A stretch of 64,000 nucleotides of DNA from Madurella fahalii (Eukaryota > Ascomycota > Sordariomycetes > Sordariales): positions 496,001-560,000 of the forward strand of contig CM056875.1 of assembly GCA_029876055.1 (NCBI GenBank), written 5' to 3'. Shown one piece after another: positions 34,755-45,481 of the stretch. The position numbers and the translations under genes were made by a program. The notes under the pieces are model-generated. The model did no database searches, was not told the DNA's origin, and saw only the letters and a list, made by a program, of their open reading frames with translations. The first letter of the stretch is position 1; every line of letters starts with the position of its first letter.

Positions 34755-37571
34755 TTACACTAATCTCACTCGCTCCTTCGTACCATTCACCATCCAATCA
34801 TAGTTCACCTGGGCAAGACCAGCCCTTTTATACTCATTCTCTGTCCCAGCCACTTTAACCAAAACCAAAGCATATGCAAGGATAGGTGTCCGGAACTGGC
34901 GTACGTCAACGCTCTGCACCTCAGAGTTGTCAAATGCGCGCATCGCATCGAAATGCGCCTCATCTAACAATGTTGATATATGTGCGCAAAACATGTCGCC
35001 GGTCGGTCCGGTGTCCTCATCAAAGGACAAGAAACCAATCACCTTTTGATCACTATCAAGAATTTCTTGGCATTCGCTCTGCTCCGGCAGCAGGATGGGT
35101 ATCGTCTGGGTCCTAGGGTCGAAATGGAAAGGTGTCGATACCGCCATCTCTTCTCTTGTCTTGCCATACTCTCCAGACTCAATGGTCTCGGTCGATACCT
35201 GGTCGAGTTTGCGAATGGTGACATCGACTGTCAAAGACGCCGCTTCTGCCAGGGGCAGCGGAGTGGTCATATCCGGCACATCGGCCTCAACCAAGTGAAC
35301 CTCGTCCACTGGCGAGAGCCGCACTCGGTACGGGTCGCGGAAGTTCCGGTCTTCCTTCGTGAAGCGTATGGCGCCTTCGTGTGCCATCCAAGCCCAGGAC
35401 GGCAGGTTCAAAGAGCGCAGAAACTTGAGCTTGGCCACTTTGTTGGCGACCCAGGCCAGCTCGACGTGCAACGATTCTTCCCACAATCCGAGGAAGTTGT
35501 TGGTATTCCCGGAGTGGGTCAGTTGCTGCTTCTTCTTCACCAGCCCTGCCATTGCTGCGAGTTTGTCGGTATCGTACGAGAGCTTGCACCTGCTATAGAT
35601 TTCGCAGATTCTCAGCCATGGGTCGGTAACGACGTGGTTATCCGACTTTCTGTATGTTCCTCTTTGCCACCAGATATCCCCACCGTGAACGTTTTGCCCG
35701 AAATTCTCCACCGAGTTAAATCTTCTCTCTGGGAAGAGCTCAATTGGAGTGAACTCGGAAGCCTTGTCGATGGCACTTCGCCAAGTAAAGTAGCGCCGAA
35801 TCCAATCCTCACCGCAGAGGTCATCTTGATCCTCGCAATATATATGGTGCTTCGTAAAATGAATGGTTCTGGGGGCTAGAAGGCGCTCCTGGAGAACCCA
35901 TCCGCGCGAGTTGAGATGTCCTCTGTCCACATCGACCGTGTACGCTCTTGGCAAGGTGATGTACATCTCCAATGGAACGTCATCTTGCGGTTTCTTTGCC
36001 TGTACTTGGCTATCCTCCTCTTGCATCATATCGTCAAATCTTGCCATGAGCCCATCCAGGATCATGTTTAGTGGTTCATCTTCGCCCCGTTCAGCAAGGC
36101 TATCCAGTGGCGTGACTCCCTCATCCGAGTCTGCCGCGCAAATATCTCGCGCGTCCGGTGGGGGTTGGGACGGTGAGATCCTTTCCAATGTATCACCGTC
36201 ATCGACGAAGACGTTGAGGTTCAGAGGCGTCCTCTGCTTGGTGTTGTTGCTTGTCATGTCTTGGTTGAACGACATTTCTTCACACGCCTCGTCTCGGATT
36301 TGGCAGGTGGGTTTCAATGACGCCGAAACCACGTTTACTCCACCCCCTTCACTTTCTTCTCCTTGCTCACCCCCATCCGCTGTCGCCCCCAAATCGCTTG
36401 TGCAATTTTCATCATACCACCGTTTCTGCGCTACCGCCTCGAGACTGGGGACCCTGACAGACGCCGCAATAGGCGCTGGCGGAAAGAATCCTTCAGTAGG
36501 ACGCTTGCTGTCCGTAACAGCAAGACGGCAGACGGTATTCCAGTAGACATCGCACATGGTGGCGGCCTCGCGAACCCAGTCCGCTTCGTCGTCCTGAATA
36601 ATGCACAGGGCATCGATCCAAAGATACCGGATGCCAAGGCCTCGCGTGACCCTAACTGCGTGCTTGTAGACTTCCGGTAAGAGGCCAAATTGGATCCGGT
36701 CGAGCCTCTCGGCCAGGTTCGCCTTCAAGGTTCGGCACTCCGTGTAGCCTCCCCAGCAGTAGCTCAGCGCGACATACTGGCCGCATTGTCCCGCTGCTGG
36801 CTCGAAAAGCCGTATGTCGGCAGCGTTCGGGCCTGGCTGCGCGTCGCCGAAGCAGCTGAGGTCTAGAACCCGTCTCGGAAGGGGTTTGTCATCGCCTGCG
36901 TCGCTCCAGGAGGGCACTTCAGATCTGCGCGCGCGGAGCCAATCTGCAAGGCGGCCTAGGACCTCGTCATCGGTGCCTCTCGGCTTAAGGGGTGCCACAC
37001 TATCCTTGTTGTCGTGGAGGAGAAGCCGGCCCCAGAAAAGACCAAGCTTAAATTCAACTTCTCCTTCTAACAACGCTACTAGCTTTGTCCCGATGGCAAC
37101 ATAATCTGCTCCAGGCGACTGCCTGCTATTGTCGAGGCGTAGAATTACCGGTGTCGGGACTACCATGAACATCTGGTGTTTTTCTGTGATGAAGGAAGCG
37201 AAAAGCTCGGCAGCCTCCCTGGCATCGGTAATCTCCACGTCGCTCTGCACATGGAACCTGATGGCTGCGCACATTTGTCGAAGGATTAATTTGCAGAGCG
37301 CACAGTGATCCGCGGTCCGCACAACTGACTCGAGGTCTTCAGAGTGGAGGTATCCCTGCTGGCTCTCTAGAGCTTCCATGGTAATGTTGTCGCACGCATC
37401 GCAGAGGGCTGGGGTTTCGTCATGTGCGGCATCTCGGGGTAGACTCGACTGCGGGATGGTATATTGGTCGGAAAAGGGGTCTCGAACCAAGTCGATTTTC
37501 ATCATTTTAGCTGCATTGCTGATCAACGGGAACATGTGCTTTGCAATCAGGTCGTTGATGAAGGGATCCAT
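34755..37571 (-). CDS. HET-domain (heterokaryon incompatibility) protein
   Basis: A single-exon 938-aa reading frame in the fungal allorecognition/cell-death HET family. The start at 37571 gives MDPFINDLIAKHMFP; an 89-codon in-frame extension upstream to 37838 is low in family features and was not used. N-terminal CDACDNITMEAL and HCALCKLILRQM form the Cys-rich pre-HET segment. The HET core reads YVALSYCWGG, LPEVYKHAVRVTRGLGIRYL, WIDALCIIQDDEADW and MCDVYWNTVCRLAVTDS. A long acidic, low-complexity insertion (about residues 385-545) separates it from HLNSRGWVLQERLLAPRTIHF and IYCEDQDDLCGEDW. The C-terminus (SLNLPSWAWMAHEGAI) matches the usual post-HET region. No partner NLR, PNPase or lipase domain is fused. 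Confidence 0.93.
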   Translation of the reverse strand: MDPFINDLIAKHMFPLISNAAKMMKIDLVRDPFSDQYTIPQSSLPRDAAHDETPALCDACDNITMEALESQQGYLHSEDLESVVRTADHCALCKLILRQMCAAIRFHVQSDVEITDAREAAELFASFITEKHQMFMVVPTPVILRLDNSRQSPGADYVAIGTKLVALLEGEVEFKLGLFWGRLLLHDNKDSVAPLKPRGTDDEVLGRLADWLRARRSEVPSWSDAGDDKPLPRRVLDLSCFGDAQPGPNAADIRLFEPAAGQCGQYVALSYCWGGYTECRTLKANLAERLDRIQFGLLPEVYKHAVRVTRGLGIRYLWIDALCIIQDDEADWVREAATMCDVYWNTVCRLAVTDSKRPTEGFFPPAPIAASVRVPSLEAVAQKRWYDENCTSDLGATADGGEQGEESEGGGVNVVSASLKPTCQIRDEACEEMSFNQDMTSNNTKQRTPLNLNVFVDDGDTLERISPSQPPPDARDICAADSDEGVTPLDSLAERGEDEPLNMILDGLMARFDDMMQEEDSQVQAKKPQDDVPLEMYITLPRAYTVDVDRGHLNSRGWVLQERLLAPRTIHFTKHHIYCEDQDDLCGEDWIRRYFTWRSAIDKASEFTPIELFPERRFNSVENFGQNVHGGDIWWQRGTYRKSDNHVVTDPWLRICEIYSRCKLSYDTDKLAAMAGLVKKKQQLTHSGNTNNFLGLWEESLHVELAWVANKVAKLKFLRSLNLPSWAWMAHEGAIRFTKEDRNFRDPYRVRLSPVDEVHLVEADVPDMTTPLPLAEAASLTVDVTIRKLDQVSTETIESGEYGKTREEMAVSTPFHFDPRTQTIPILLPEQSECQEILDSDQKVIGFLSFDEDTGPTGDMFCAHISTLLDEAHFDAMRAFDNSEVQSVDVRQFRTPILAYALVLVKVAGTENEYKRAGLAQVNYDWMVNGTKERVRLV

Positions 37572-38595
37572 CTTGTGAGGGAGGTAATTAAGGCAGCTAA
37601 TCAATAGGAACTTGGCAGTAGGATAGGCCACGGAACAAGGGAAGGAGAACCCGGAATTAAACTTTATCACCAAGGAACGGCTTGCTAGAAATATACGTAA
37701 GGAGGGAGCCTTAGAGGTTGATGAAGTTGCAGACGCTTGCGCCGTAATAAGCCCTGTACTGCTCTCATAGGCCTCCAGCACCGCCCGATATTGGTGCCTA
37801 ACTTTCGACTCTTGGCGGACCAACAACTGGGCCCCCACCTTACAAGGTAGCCCATCTCTTCTGGGAGGACATAATTATACCAATCACCGTGACATTGTAC
37901 TGTACCAGATTTGATTACCACTGGGCTACTGGAAGACGTCCAGGTTGCGTATGCCCAATGATAGCCTCAGATTGGAAACTGATAGAAACGCAGTGCTCAT
38001 TCGTTAGTAATCACTGCTAATTATCGATCCTTTGCATGAGGTAATAAACCCCAAGACTTGTCCCCAGAGTCAATGTCACACTGTTGAGTGGTCTAGGAAG
38101 TTCACTTAAGTTCAGTAGACACATTGCTCCATCTTGGTTCCGGGCTGCTGGCTTCGTGCGGGAGAACGGTCGGAGGCCTGGAACGCACAAGAAAGGGGTA
38201 TGGAGATGATCAACGAATCATGTGTGATTGACATGACAACCATACGAAACCCGTTTTGTGAATCGAGCCGAATCGCAGGACTTGCGGCCGCTCGCGCCAG
38301 CATTTCCCCGAGATGTGGACACTCCAATAGCGTTGTGTGGTAATCCGAATTCAGTACCTGGTTGCTGATAATGCAAGACGAACAGGGAACAACGCCTCTT
38401 CTGTCATCAACTCCACCTGAAAGCCCCTCATTGAATAGCTTCAGTTTGCCAAATACCACCCCGCACTCCAGACATTGCTGAATACGTAACGGCTGTTTGA
38501 AAGTATTCGAAGTGTGACAGAACAGCCACACATGTCAGAAATCTTGAGCCTGCCGATATAGACCATCAAGCAGCATATAGTAATAGCCTACCACA
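37572..38595. other. Intergenic region between HET and SDR genes
   Basis: No gene is recognised. It is a divergent promoter region for the HET gene (minus) and the SDR gene (plus). The HET frame stays open to 37838, so a longer N-terminus is possible. Confidence 0.4.
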
Positions 38596-39615
38596 ATGAA
38601 CCCCCCCAACGACACCGCCCCCACCACCAACATCCTTATCACCGGCGCCGGCGGCCTCGTCGGGCCCCTCCTCGCCTCCCGCCTCCTCAACGAACCCCAA
38701 TACCGCCTCATCCTCACCGACCTCGCCGATCCGATCATCCCGGCGGGCGTCAAGTACCCGCACCACGCGACGCCCGTCAAAGGCGACATCACCTCGCCCG
38801 ACTTCATCTCGGCCCTGCTCACCGACCACCCGCCGCTCCACGCCGTCTTCATCTTCCACGGCATCATGTCAGCGGGCTCCGAAGCCAACTACGACCTCTC
38901 ACTGCGCGTCAACGTGGACTCGGTGCGGCAGCTGACGGCGGCGCTGCGCGAGTCGCCGCGCCACCGCGGCGCGCGCGTCGTCTACGCCAGCTCACAGGCC
39001 GTGTACGGGCAGCCGCTGCCGGACGGCGGGCGGGGTAAGGTGCCCGAGGGCTGGACGCCGACGCCGCAGGGGACGTACGGGGCGCACAAGCTCATGACCG
39101 AGGTGTATCTGAACGAGATGCACCGGCGGGGGTTCCTGGACGTGTTCATCGTGCGCTTCCCCACCATCTCCGTGCGCCCCGGGAAGCCGACGCAGGCCGC
39201 CAGCAGCTTCCTGAGCGGCATCATCCGCGAGCCCATGCACGGGCGCGAGTGCGTGGTGCCGATCCGAGATCGCAGCTTCCGCAGCTTCTTGACGGCGCCG
39301 AGCACCGTGGCGGAGAACCTGATGCGCGTGTTGAGGATGGACAGCAGCGTGCTGCCCCCCCATGTGCGCCACGTGATGTTTCCGGGGATTTCGGTCAGCA
39401 TCCAGGAACTCATGGACGCGTTGGCCAAGTATGGTGGCGAGGACAAGCTGGCATTGGTTAAGGAGGTGCCGGACGATGCGCAGGAGAGGATCCTGAGGAG
39501 CTGGCCGCAGGACTTTGAGCTGGAGAGGTCCCTGCGGCTAGGGCTCGTGGTGGATAAAGGGCCGGATGACTTGGTAAGGGAATACGTTGAGAGCTTAACC
39601 AAAGGGGTGGTTTAG
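38596..39615 (+). CDS. NAD(P)-dependent extended SDR, DenD (D-erythronate dehydrogenase)-like
   Basis: Single-exon, 339-aa cytosolic oxidoreductase/epimerase-type protein. The Rossmann nucleotide loop is NILITGAGGLVGPLLASRLL (GxxGxxG) at about residue 13; VYASSQAVYG carries the active Ser; YGAHK (Y-x3-K) follows near residue 165. VRFPTISVRPGKPTQAASSFLSGIIREP is characteristic of the DenD-like subgroup, which oxidises or isomerises C4 sugar acids in bacteria. The fungal substrate is unknown. Codon use is very GC-rich (third positions mostly C or G), sharper than in flanking DNA. Nothing ties it to the polyketide cluster 4 kb away except proximity. Confidence 0.9.
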   Translation: MNPPNDTAPTTNILITGAGGLVGPLLASRLLNEPQYRLILTDLADPIIPAGVKYPHHATPVKGDITSPDFISALLTDHPPLHAVFIFHGIMSAGSEANYDLSLRVNVDSVRQLTAALRESPRHRGARVVYASSQAVYGQPLPDGGRGKVPEGWTPTPQGTYGAHKLMTEVYLNEMHRRGFLDVFIVRFPTISVRPGKPTQAASSFLSGIIREPMHGRECVVPIRDRSFRSFLTAPSTVAENLMRVLRMDSSVLPPHVRHVMFPGISVSIQELMDALAKYGGEDKLALVKEVPDDAQERILRSWPQDFELERSLRLGLVVDKGPDDLVREYVESLTKGVV

Positions 39616-40576
39616 GTGGTATTGGGAACGCGGGTCGAGTGAAGTTTGATTCACGCATATAGCCATATATCCTAACTTCATAGACTACGAGAACGTCGCG
39701 TAAAAGCGACGCCGCATTTACTAGACGGCAATTGCGCCTTAAGTATCACAACCTCACTTTTCAATACACTCCTAGGTTTGGCAGTTCAATACGAATTTGA
39801 AGGAACAACTTCCAGAAATGAGTAAAGAACATTGCATCGCACTTAAGAGTGGACTTAGCGAGCTCCACCGCTCTATACAACATACAGGAACACCTTATAT
39901 AAGCTCTATCAGTATAAGTGTAACAGACTGTGCCCGTTGAGGGCCTTGGCAACCCTCGGCCATATGTGAGCCCCCTGGATGAAGCCATTCCCACTTTGTA
40001 TATAGTACGTGTCCGGACTACGTCGCTTCCTCCGATAAAGGAAGGACGCTGTCTTCGTACCTTTCTCTTCTCTTCTTTTCTCTTCTTCTTTACTCAAGGA
40101 TTCTCGTAGTAGAGGTAGCACCAGTTGCAATATATTGCTATTAGCCTATTACATTATCCTTGAGTTAACCCTTTAAAGCAAAGTAAAGTAGAGCAGAGTC
40201 GGCAAACTTTTTTTAGAATAGCACCCTAAAGCAACTAATAGGCCGCTATAGCCAACCAACGCGAAGTGCAAATGATTGCCCTTATCGAAGACCTTCAACG
40301 ATAGGTCAGAGCACATAAGAGACAGCTATTCGATCGAAGCTACATCAAGTTCTTCCGGAGCCGGAGAAGTTCGGCGGCCGTATAAGGGAATAGGAGACAT
40401 AGTCCCCATCGATACGAGCGAAGCTACAAATCGATAGCGTAGAGATTGGAGATAGAGTAGCGTAGCTCCATTATATTTACACCTTACTGGGAATTAAGGT
40501 ATAGAGGCTTGTCCTCGTCTTTATATGTATAGCCGAGAAGGAGGGGGTCTAGGACCCTCTAATACTAATCAAGTAC
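39616..40576. other. Gene-free stretch before the LTR copy
   Basis: No intact gene. Around 40260-40380 a retroelement-like frame is faintly visible (REVQMIALIEDLQR, then RSYIKFFRSR), but it is too short to assign. Confidence 0.3.
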
Positions 40577-40993
40577 TGAAATGGTGCAGAAACACATATC
40601 TACACCCACATGCCCATCAAAACAAGGGGGAGGGCAAAGACGGCCAAATGCCAGACAGCCAAGATAGACAAGACAGGTCAGGCGACACCACCACAAATTG
40701 GGTCCCTGCAGCCTAAACAAGGTCAAAACAACATGTACAGGTAGAGCTCCCTCTGATCAGAGGGAGAATCGCTTTGCACGCAAAGAAAACTCGTCAATTG
40801 AGCCCGCAACAGGTGTGGAAAAGAGTGTTGAATTGATTGTTCTGTTTAAGGAGCAATGGCCAGGACGGCCCTACTTATAGTGCGAAAGAAAAATGGGCCC
40901 ACGGCAAGTTCCAGCCCCCGGGGCACCATCTTAGCAACTGTGTCCCTCTGACCAGAGGGACCCTGTCCTCTTGGGACTGTTTTCCCCAACTCA
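40577..40993 (+). mobile_element. LTR copy (417 bp) of the same family as 21084-21500
   Basis: It has identical length and ends (TGAAATGGTGCAG..CCCCAACTCA) and the two internal TCCCTCTGA palindromes, one with a C-for-T change. There is no target duplication (GTAC at left, ATAG at right), so it may be one LTR of a larger decayed element or lie at a rearranged border. Confidence 0.8.
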
Positions 40994-41690
40994 ATAGGGC
41001 TGCCTCGGCCTGGACCCTCTGTCTATCCATCTTTTTCCAGTTCCATCCCAGGGGTTGTTGTTGTTGTTGTAGTTGTGGTTGGTGGGTGTAGGCCTCGAAG
41101 GCCTGGGGGTAGTGGTCCGATTTCCTCTTTTACTCGATACCGTAATAGGAGTACTGCATATTCCCTGAGGCCTAGATAAGGTTAAGGGTTGACGGCCTGC
41201 CTCAATGGGCCCCTCGGGGGACCCAGGTAATAGTGCCCCGGGGGGTAACAAGATCAAGGTCCCAGTAGGCCACTAGTTGAAGTAGAGCTTCCGAATCCAA
41301 GTCGTATCGATCAAACTGATCCTACAGTAGGTGGTAGAGGTTGAAGTAGGACAAAAGGTAGAAGATGCGTTTTGGTAGGATTAGTAGCACTTTCAGTGAT
41401 ACAGCACTTTCGCTGATAATGTATGTTAAGTACACTATATCATTAAGTTCTCTAAAATGTTAGTATGTATTAGCAATTATAGCACACTCACTAACAGTAT
41501 TTTTTAACCTAGGATTTAAAATCCTTATAAGATATCGTAGTAATTTTAAATATATATTTATATTAATATCACTTATATATAGCTCCCATAATTTTGGCTT
41601 ATTTTTCTCTACTTAGAGTTGTGGTTTATTTCGTGTTAGTTTTCAGGGTAATATATGGGAAAGGGTGTCCGGTAAGTGGAGTGTCCGGTA
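40994..41690. repeat. Retroelement-like remnant and AT-rich tract
   Basis: 41003-41380 read on the minus strand gives Gln-rich and aromatic fragments (FEAYTHQPQLQQQQQ, LGWNWKKM) typical of decayed gag-like sequence. 41390-41640 is strongly AT-rich (TATATTTATATTAATATC and similar), as left by RIP. No functional ORF. Confidence 0.45.
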
Positions 41691-43040
41691 AGTAGGTACC
41701 GGACGTTATGACTGTCTCTGAAATATCAGCCACCAAACTTTTCGTGGACTGAATCCGTGTCTTCCTGTCAATGGGTTTCTCGGGTTTTGACGGTAGTATA
41801 AGCCAGCCCTTGTATTATTGCCAGTTATCCCGGAGCAACGTGAGAGCGCCGATCGGGTTGTCGCGGATGAAATTCCGGAACTCGGTTGATAGTCGGAAGA
41901 AGGGCCTTTCAAGGTCGGTGACCAGCCGCAAAACCGCACTGATCATGCAGTGCTCAATCAACCAGTCGATAAACTTCTCTTGGTTGTCTGGGTTTTTCTC
42001 GATGAATGTCAAGTATTCATAATGAAGCAACTGGATGGCTTGAAGAAACCAGTCGAGCGTTCATCCCTCCCTGAAGCTCCGGAGACATAAAACTCCCGAC
42101 CGCGACGGGGCCGGCTGTCCTCGGCGGTGAACCAGAGGTCGCCGTTACGTGGTTATTGTAGCCAGAGTGATACATGTAAGCCACGTGGGAGATGAGCGTC
42201 GCTGTTGTGTTTGAATGGGGTCAAAGTCACCCCGTTCATGCAAGGCTACGAGCCGGTCGCAGATCGAATCATGGCCCAGCTCGCCTACTTCAAGCGTGCT
42301 AAAGAGAAGCCTCCGGATGGGGTCTCTGATTGCGGGATATATTACCTCACCAATATCGATGCCATTTGGAACGGGAACCGAGTTTCTGCCGTGGTACTGG
42401 CGAAGACAGCGATACGATCCCGTCCACTGACCCGCCGCCCATCGGCTAGTGGTATCAGCGGGAGTGTTTCTACACGCCCAAGGTAGCTTGAGTTTGCTGA
42501 GAGAATGGATGAGAGCTCGGTGGCGAGACGGGTGTGTCACTGAACGGGCCGGGCATAGTACGTGACCGGTGCTGCGGCGATCATGGCCTCCATCGCATCA
42601 AGGAAGGCATCGGGTGACATTTCGGTGACACCAAGGCGCTTGAGGACAGGTAAGTGGGCCGCGTGGTAACCTTTCGATAGATATTGCTTCCGTGCGGCTT
42701 CGTCGTCCTCATTGAGTACCATGGGTGACCCTCGGTGATCATGGAATGGTGGGGGGATGACAGTCAATCTATTAGGGATGCTCATCTCTCCCGTCATGGA
42801 CTCCGAAACTGGCATCTTCGAAAGCTTCATTATATTGAAACGCTCGAGGTCGGAAAAACAGAATATCACGGGTGTACCGCTGAATGGGCAAGAAGGCGAT
42901 CCAGTTGTACCGAAGTTGGGTGTTCTTCAGATGCGGTAATTATGGCCTTCAACAGGACATTTGGAAGAGCGTTCCGGAGGCTGATATTCCAACCTTGACG
43001 GCGTGGGTTATTATGGGCAGCGCGCAAGATTCCAACGCCT
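41690..43040 (-). pseudogene. Remnant of a large conserved fungal protein (NO VEIN/Hsp90-like ATPase type)
   Basis: C-terminal blocks of a big fungal protein survive in several frames. They are KLSKMPVSESMTGEMSIP, VIPPPFHDHRGSPMVLNEDDE and VLKRLGVTEMSPDAFLDAM (42830-42570); then ARPVQ*HTRLATELSSIL, with TGA where Trp is expected (42537); LPLIPLADGRWVSG; YPAIRDPIRRLLFSTLEVGEL; DLWFTAEDSRP; and LLHYEYLTFIEKNPDNQEKFIDWLIEHCMISAVLRLV (42028-41920). Block order and wording recall very long fungal proteins that carry an Hsp90-like ATPase at the N-terminus. That end is absent here. The multiple frame changes and stops leave no function. Confidence 0.5.
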
Positions 43041-43393
43041 TTCTCCACTAGTGACCTGTCTATCTAACTGTCAAGTTCTTGACCTCTCGGATGGTGATAT
43101 TCGACAACTTGGGAGGTTCTAATATAGCGCCCACTTACGAGCATTACGAATTCTATCGTAAATTGGCGGTTAAGGTAACGGACATGCAAGACGGAGAAAA
43201 AGCAACTCGGAATGATGTCCATCACGCAGAATGTCTGTTTTCACTTTTCGGGGCGGAGAGACATTGCCCGATGGACTGGCAATGGAATAAGACACCACGA
43301 GCATCTCGAAGAAAACGCAGGGTGGATTCATCCAAGGTATCCATATACAACCTTACTTAAGGTCGGGTAGTTTCCGTTAGGCGACACACGCCT

Positions 43394-44918
43394 TTAGCCC
43401 TTGACACATTCAAGCACCGACAAGCCAATACCATGCGCTGGCACAACCTTGCTGATCTTCAACCCAGCCTCTGCGGTAAGAGCCTCCCAATCGTCCAGGG
43501 TCCTCTCCTTGCCCGCGATGCCCATCATAGCCATGTCCATAGCGTAGCAAAACGGAGGGGAATCCGGCAGCAGCACCATCTCCATGATCAACAGCCTGCT
43601 GTCATTGTCCATGGCGCCCTCAATCTGCCGCAAGATGCCCGCGCACTCCTTGTCCCCGTAATCATGCAGACACCGACGGATGAGATATGCTCTCGCACCT
43701 AAGTATTACAGTTAGCCACAGCTAGTTATCCGGAACCGGAGGGGAAAAAAAAAAGGGAGAGAAAGAAAAAGAAAACAAAGGGAGAGGGATTGAAAGAGAT
43801 AATGCAAAGTGAGCGTCCCTTTAATAGGCTGCTCCTGATGAAAATCGACCGCCATCATCCTCACCCCGGACAGCTCAGGGTCCCCTCCGCCTGTCTTCTT
43901 GTTGCGCTCAATAACCTCAGCCCTGTCCTGCAGCACGCACCGCTCCCTCGGCAAACCGGGTGTCCGCGAGAGGATGTCCCTGAGCGCCTGGCCCGCGCCG
44001 CCGCCAACGTCCACGAGCAGCGGCCTGTCATCATCGTCATCATCATCATCATTATCATCGCCGTCGTCGTCGTCATTCTCCGCTGCGACGATCCAGGACG
44101 CGTCGTAGTGGCTCGTGCTCAGGAACTCCTGGGTGCGCACCATGGCCTCCATGAAGATCTGCACCAGCTGCGGTTGCTCGCCCATGAGCTCGAAGACTGT
44201 CTTTTCCAGCTGGCCCTTGCGGAAGCCGTAGGGGGTATGCGCCTTGCCGGCCGGCTCGCGCCGGCCGTAGTGCTCGAAATACTCTGGCGTGCCGGCGGCT
44301 TGGGGGAAATCCTCGTAGAGGCTTTTTTTTTCGGCCTTCGGTTAGGGCATTATGAAAAGAGGAGGGAAGGGAGGGAAGGATCATGTTCTAGTGACGTACA
44401 TGAGTTTGGCTGTTGAGCGGAAGAGAGGGTCATCTGCGATCATCCTGGATCGGTGGGTATGCGCGACTTGGTCTTTGCCCGCGAGGGAGAGCATGCCGGA
44501 AGCGATGAGCATTCTCGATAGGCGGGCTTTCGCGTTGAGAGAAGGTCGGCTTAGTCAATATGGTTCCGTCCGCTCTCAACTGGAAATGGGCAGGTTGAAG
44601 CTGAAGAAAACGCTTACCAATCAGCCCAACCTCGGCCCCGATCTTGGCCGCGAGCTCCGAGAAGGAGATGGAGCCTTGTAGCGGGATCCCTTGAAACACC
44701 TCCCATTTGAGGAAAAGGCGCATCACGATGATCTCACACTTGTTGACGGCGAAATGGACGTACAGCTCTTGAGCGTCTTGGGCTGCGTGGATGATGGCCT
44801 TGGCTGCGCTGATGACAGACTCACGGCTGCCGCTAGAGCCCAGGCCTGATACTGCATCCGTGAGGTTTTTACAGAGAGGTTCGAGCTCTTTACTCAGCCG
44901 TTCGTTATTTCGAGCCAT
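43394..44918 (-). CDS. Class I SAM-dependent O-methyltransferase (cluster tailoring enzyme)
   Basis: Exons 44918-44618, 44526-44400, 44321-43819 and 43698-43394; 411 aa. It transfers methyl from SAM, most likely to a phenolic oxygen of the polyketide. An N-terminal winged-helix dimerisation domain (SFSELAAKIGAEVGLIARLSRML) precedes the catalytic domain with SAM motif I LLVDVGGGAGQ, then GVRMMAVDFHQEQPIKGARAY, the catalytic-base histidine in RRCLHDYGDKEC, and MEMVLLPD. A run of Asp/Glu/Asn (about residues 215-235, GAT/GAC microsatellite) sits just before motif I, which is unusual. Intron 3 (43818-43699) starts GGACGC, not GT; only that cut gives a family-like join, so the donor is mutated or non-canonical and splicing may be impaired. 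It is the left-most recognised cluster gene, same strand as the next two. Confidence 0.86.
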
Positions 44919-45481
44919 TTTCAGAGTGGTTTGAGTTTGCGGCCCCAAATAAGTTTTCTCCGCATACGTGACGCTGCTGGGTCTGGGTGTGTGCTTTTGT
45001 TGTCAAGGGCTTAAAGCTGCGACCGTGTTTATTTTATAGTACGTAGCTGCTACCGTTGGGGTAACCTGGGCTCTCAAGCGAGCCAGTGAGGTGGATAGTA
45101 CGCTTTGTAGTACGGATACGGGGTTACACCGGCTTCCGGATTCCGAATTGGAGTTGGCAGCCAGAGAGCTCGGCGCTGCAGGAGAAGGTGGGTAGGGTAG
45201 ACCCGGCGAGGGGTGGCCGCGTTTTCGACTCTGATGGGATTACACATATTCATTATGGCTCTGTAGACCGTCCTCGTCTGGACTTAGTTATATATTGTAA
45301 TCATGGATTTGGTATCCGACGCCCTAATGATAAAGCGAACGGTACTCTACCTACGAGCTACACGGTTTGGGATTATCTTGAGGGATCCTAGATAGCGTCG
45401 CCTACGGGCGCAGGATAAACCATTACCTACCTACTTAAGGTGTCCATATTACACAAGCACACGCCGTACGCAACCAAATAT
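44919..45481. other. OMT upstream region
   Basis: No gene is recognised. It holds the OMT promoter and the 3' flank of the NmrA-like gene. Confidence 0.4.

Noticed and set aside
35863..36546. 227-codon plus-strand frame inside the HET gene
   Set aside because: It is antisense to the HET-domain core, Ser-rich and without motifs. The minus strand explains the region.
37572..37838. In-frame 89-codon N-terminal extension of the HET protein
   Set aside because: It lacks conservation-like motifs, and the ATG at 37571 opens directly before the Cys-rich pre-HET region. The extension is kept only as a possibility.
38596..39615. SDR gene as a cluster member
   Set aside because: It resembles DenD-type sugar-acid dehydrogenases and is separated from the OMT by an LTR, an AT-rich tract and a pseudogene. 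Only proximity supports membership.
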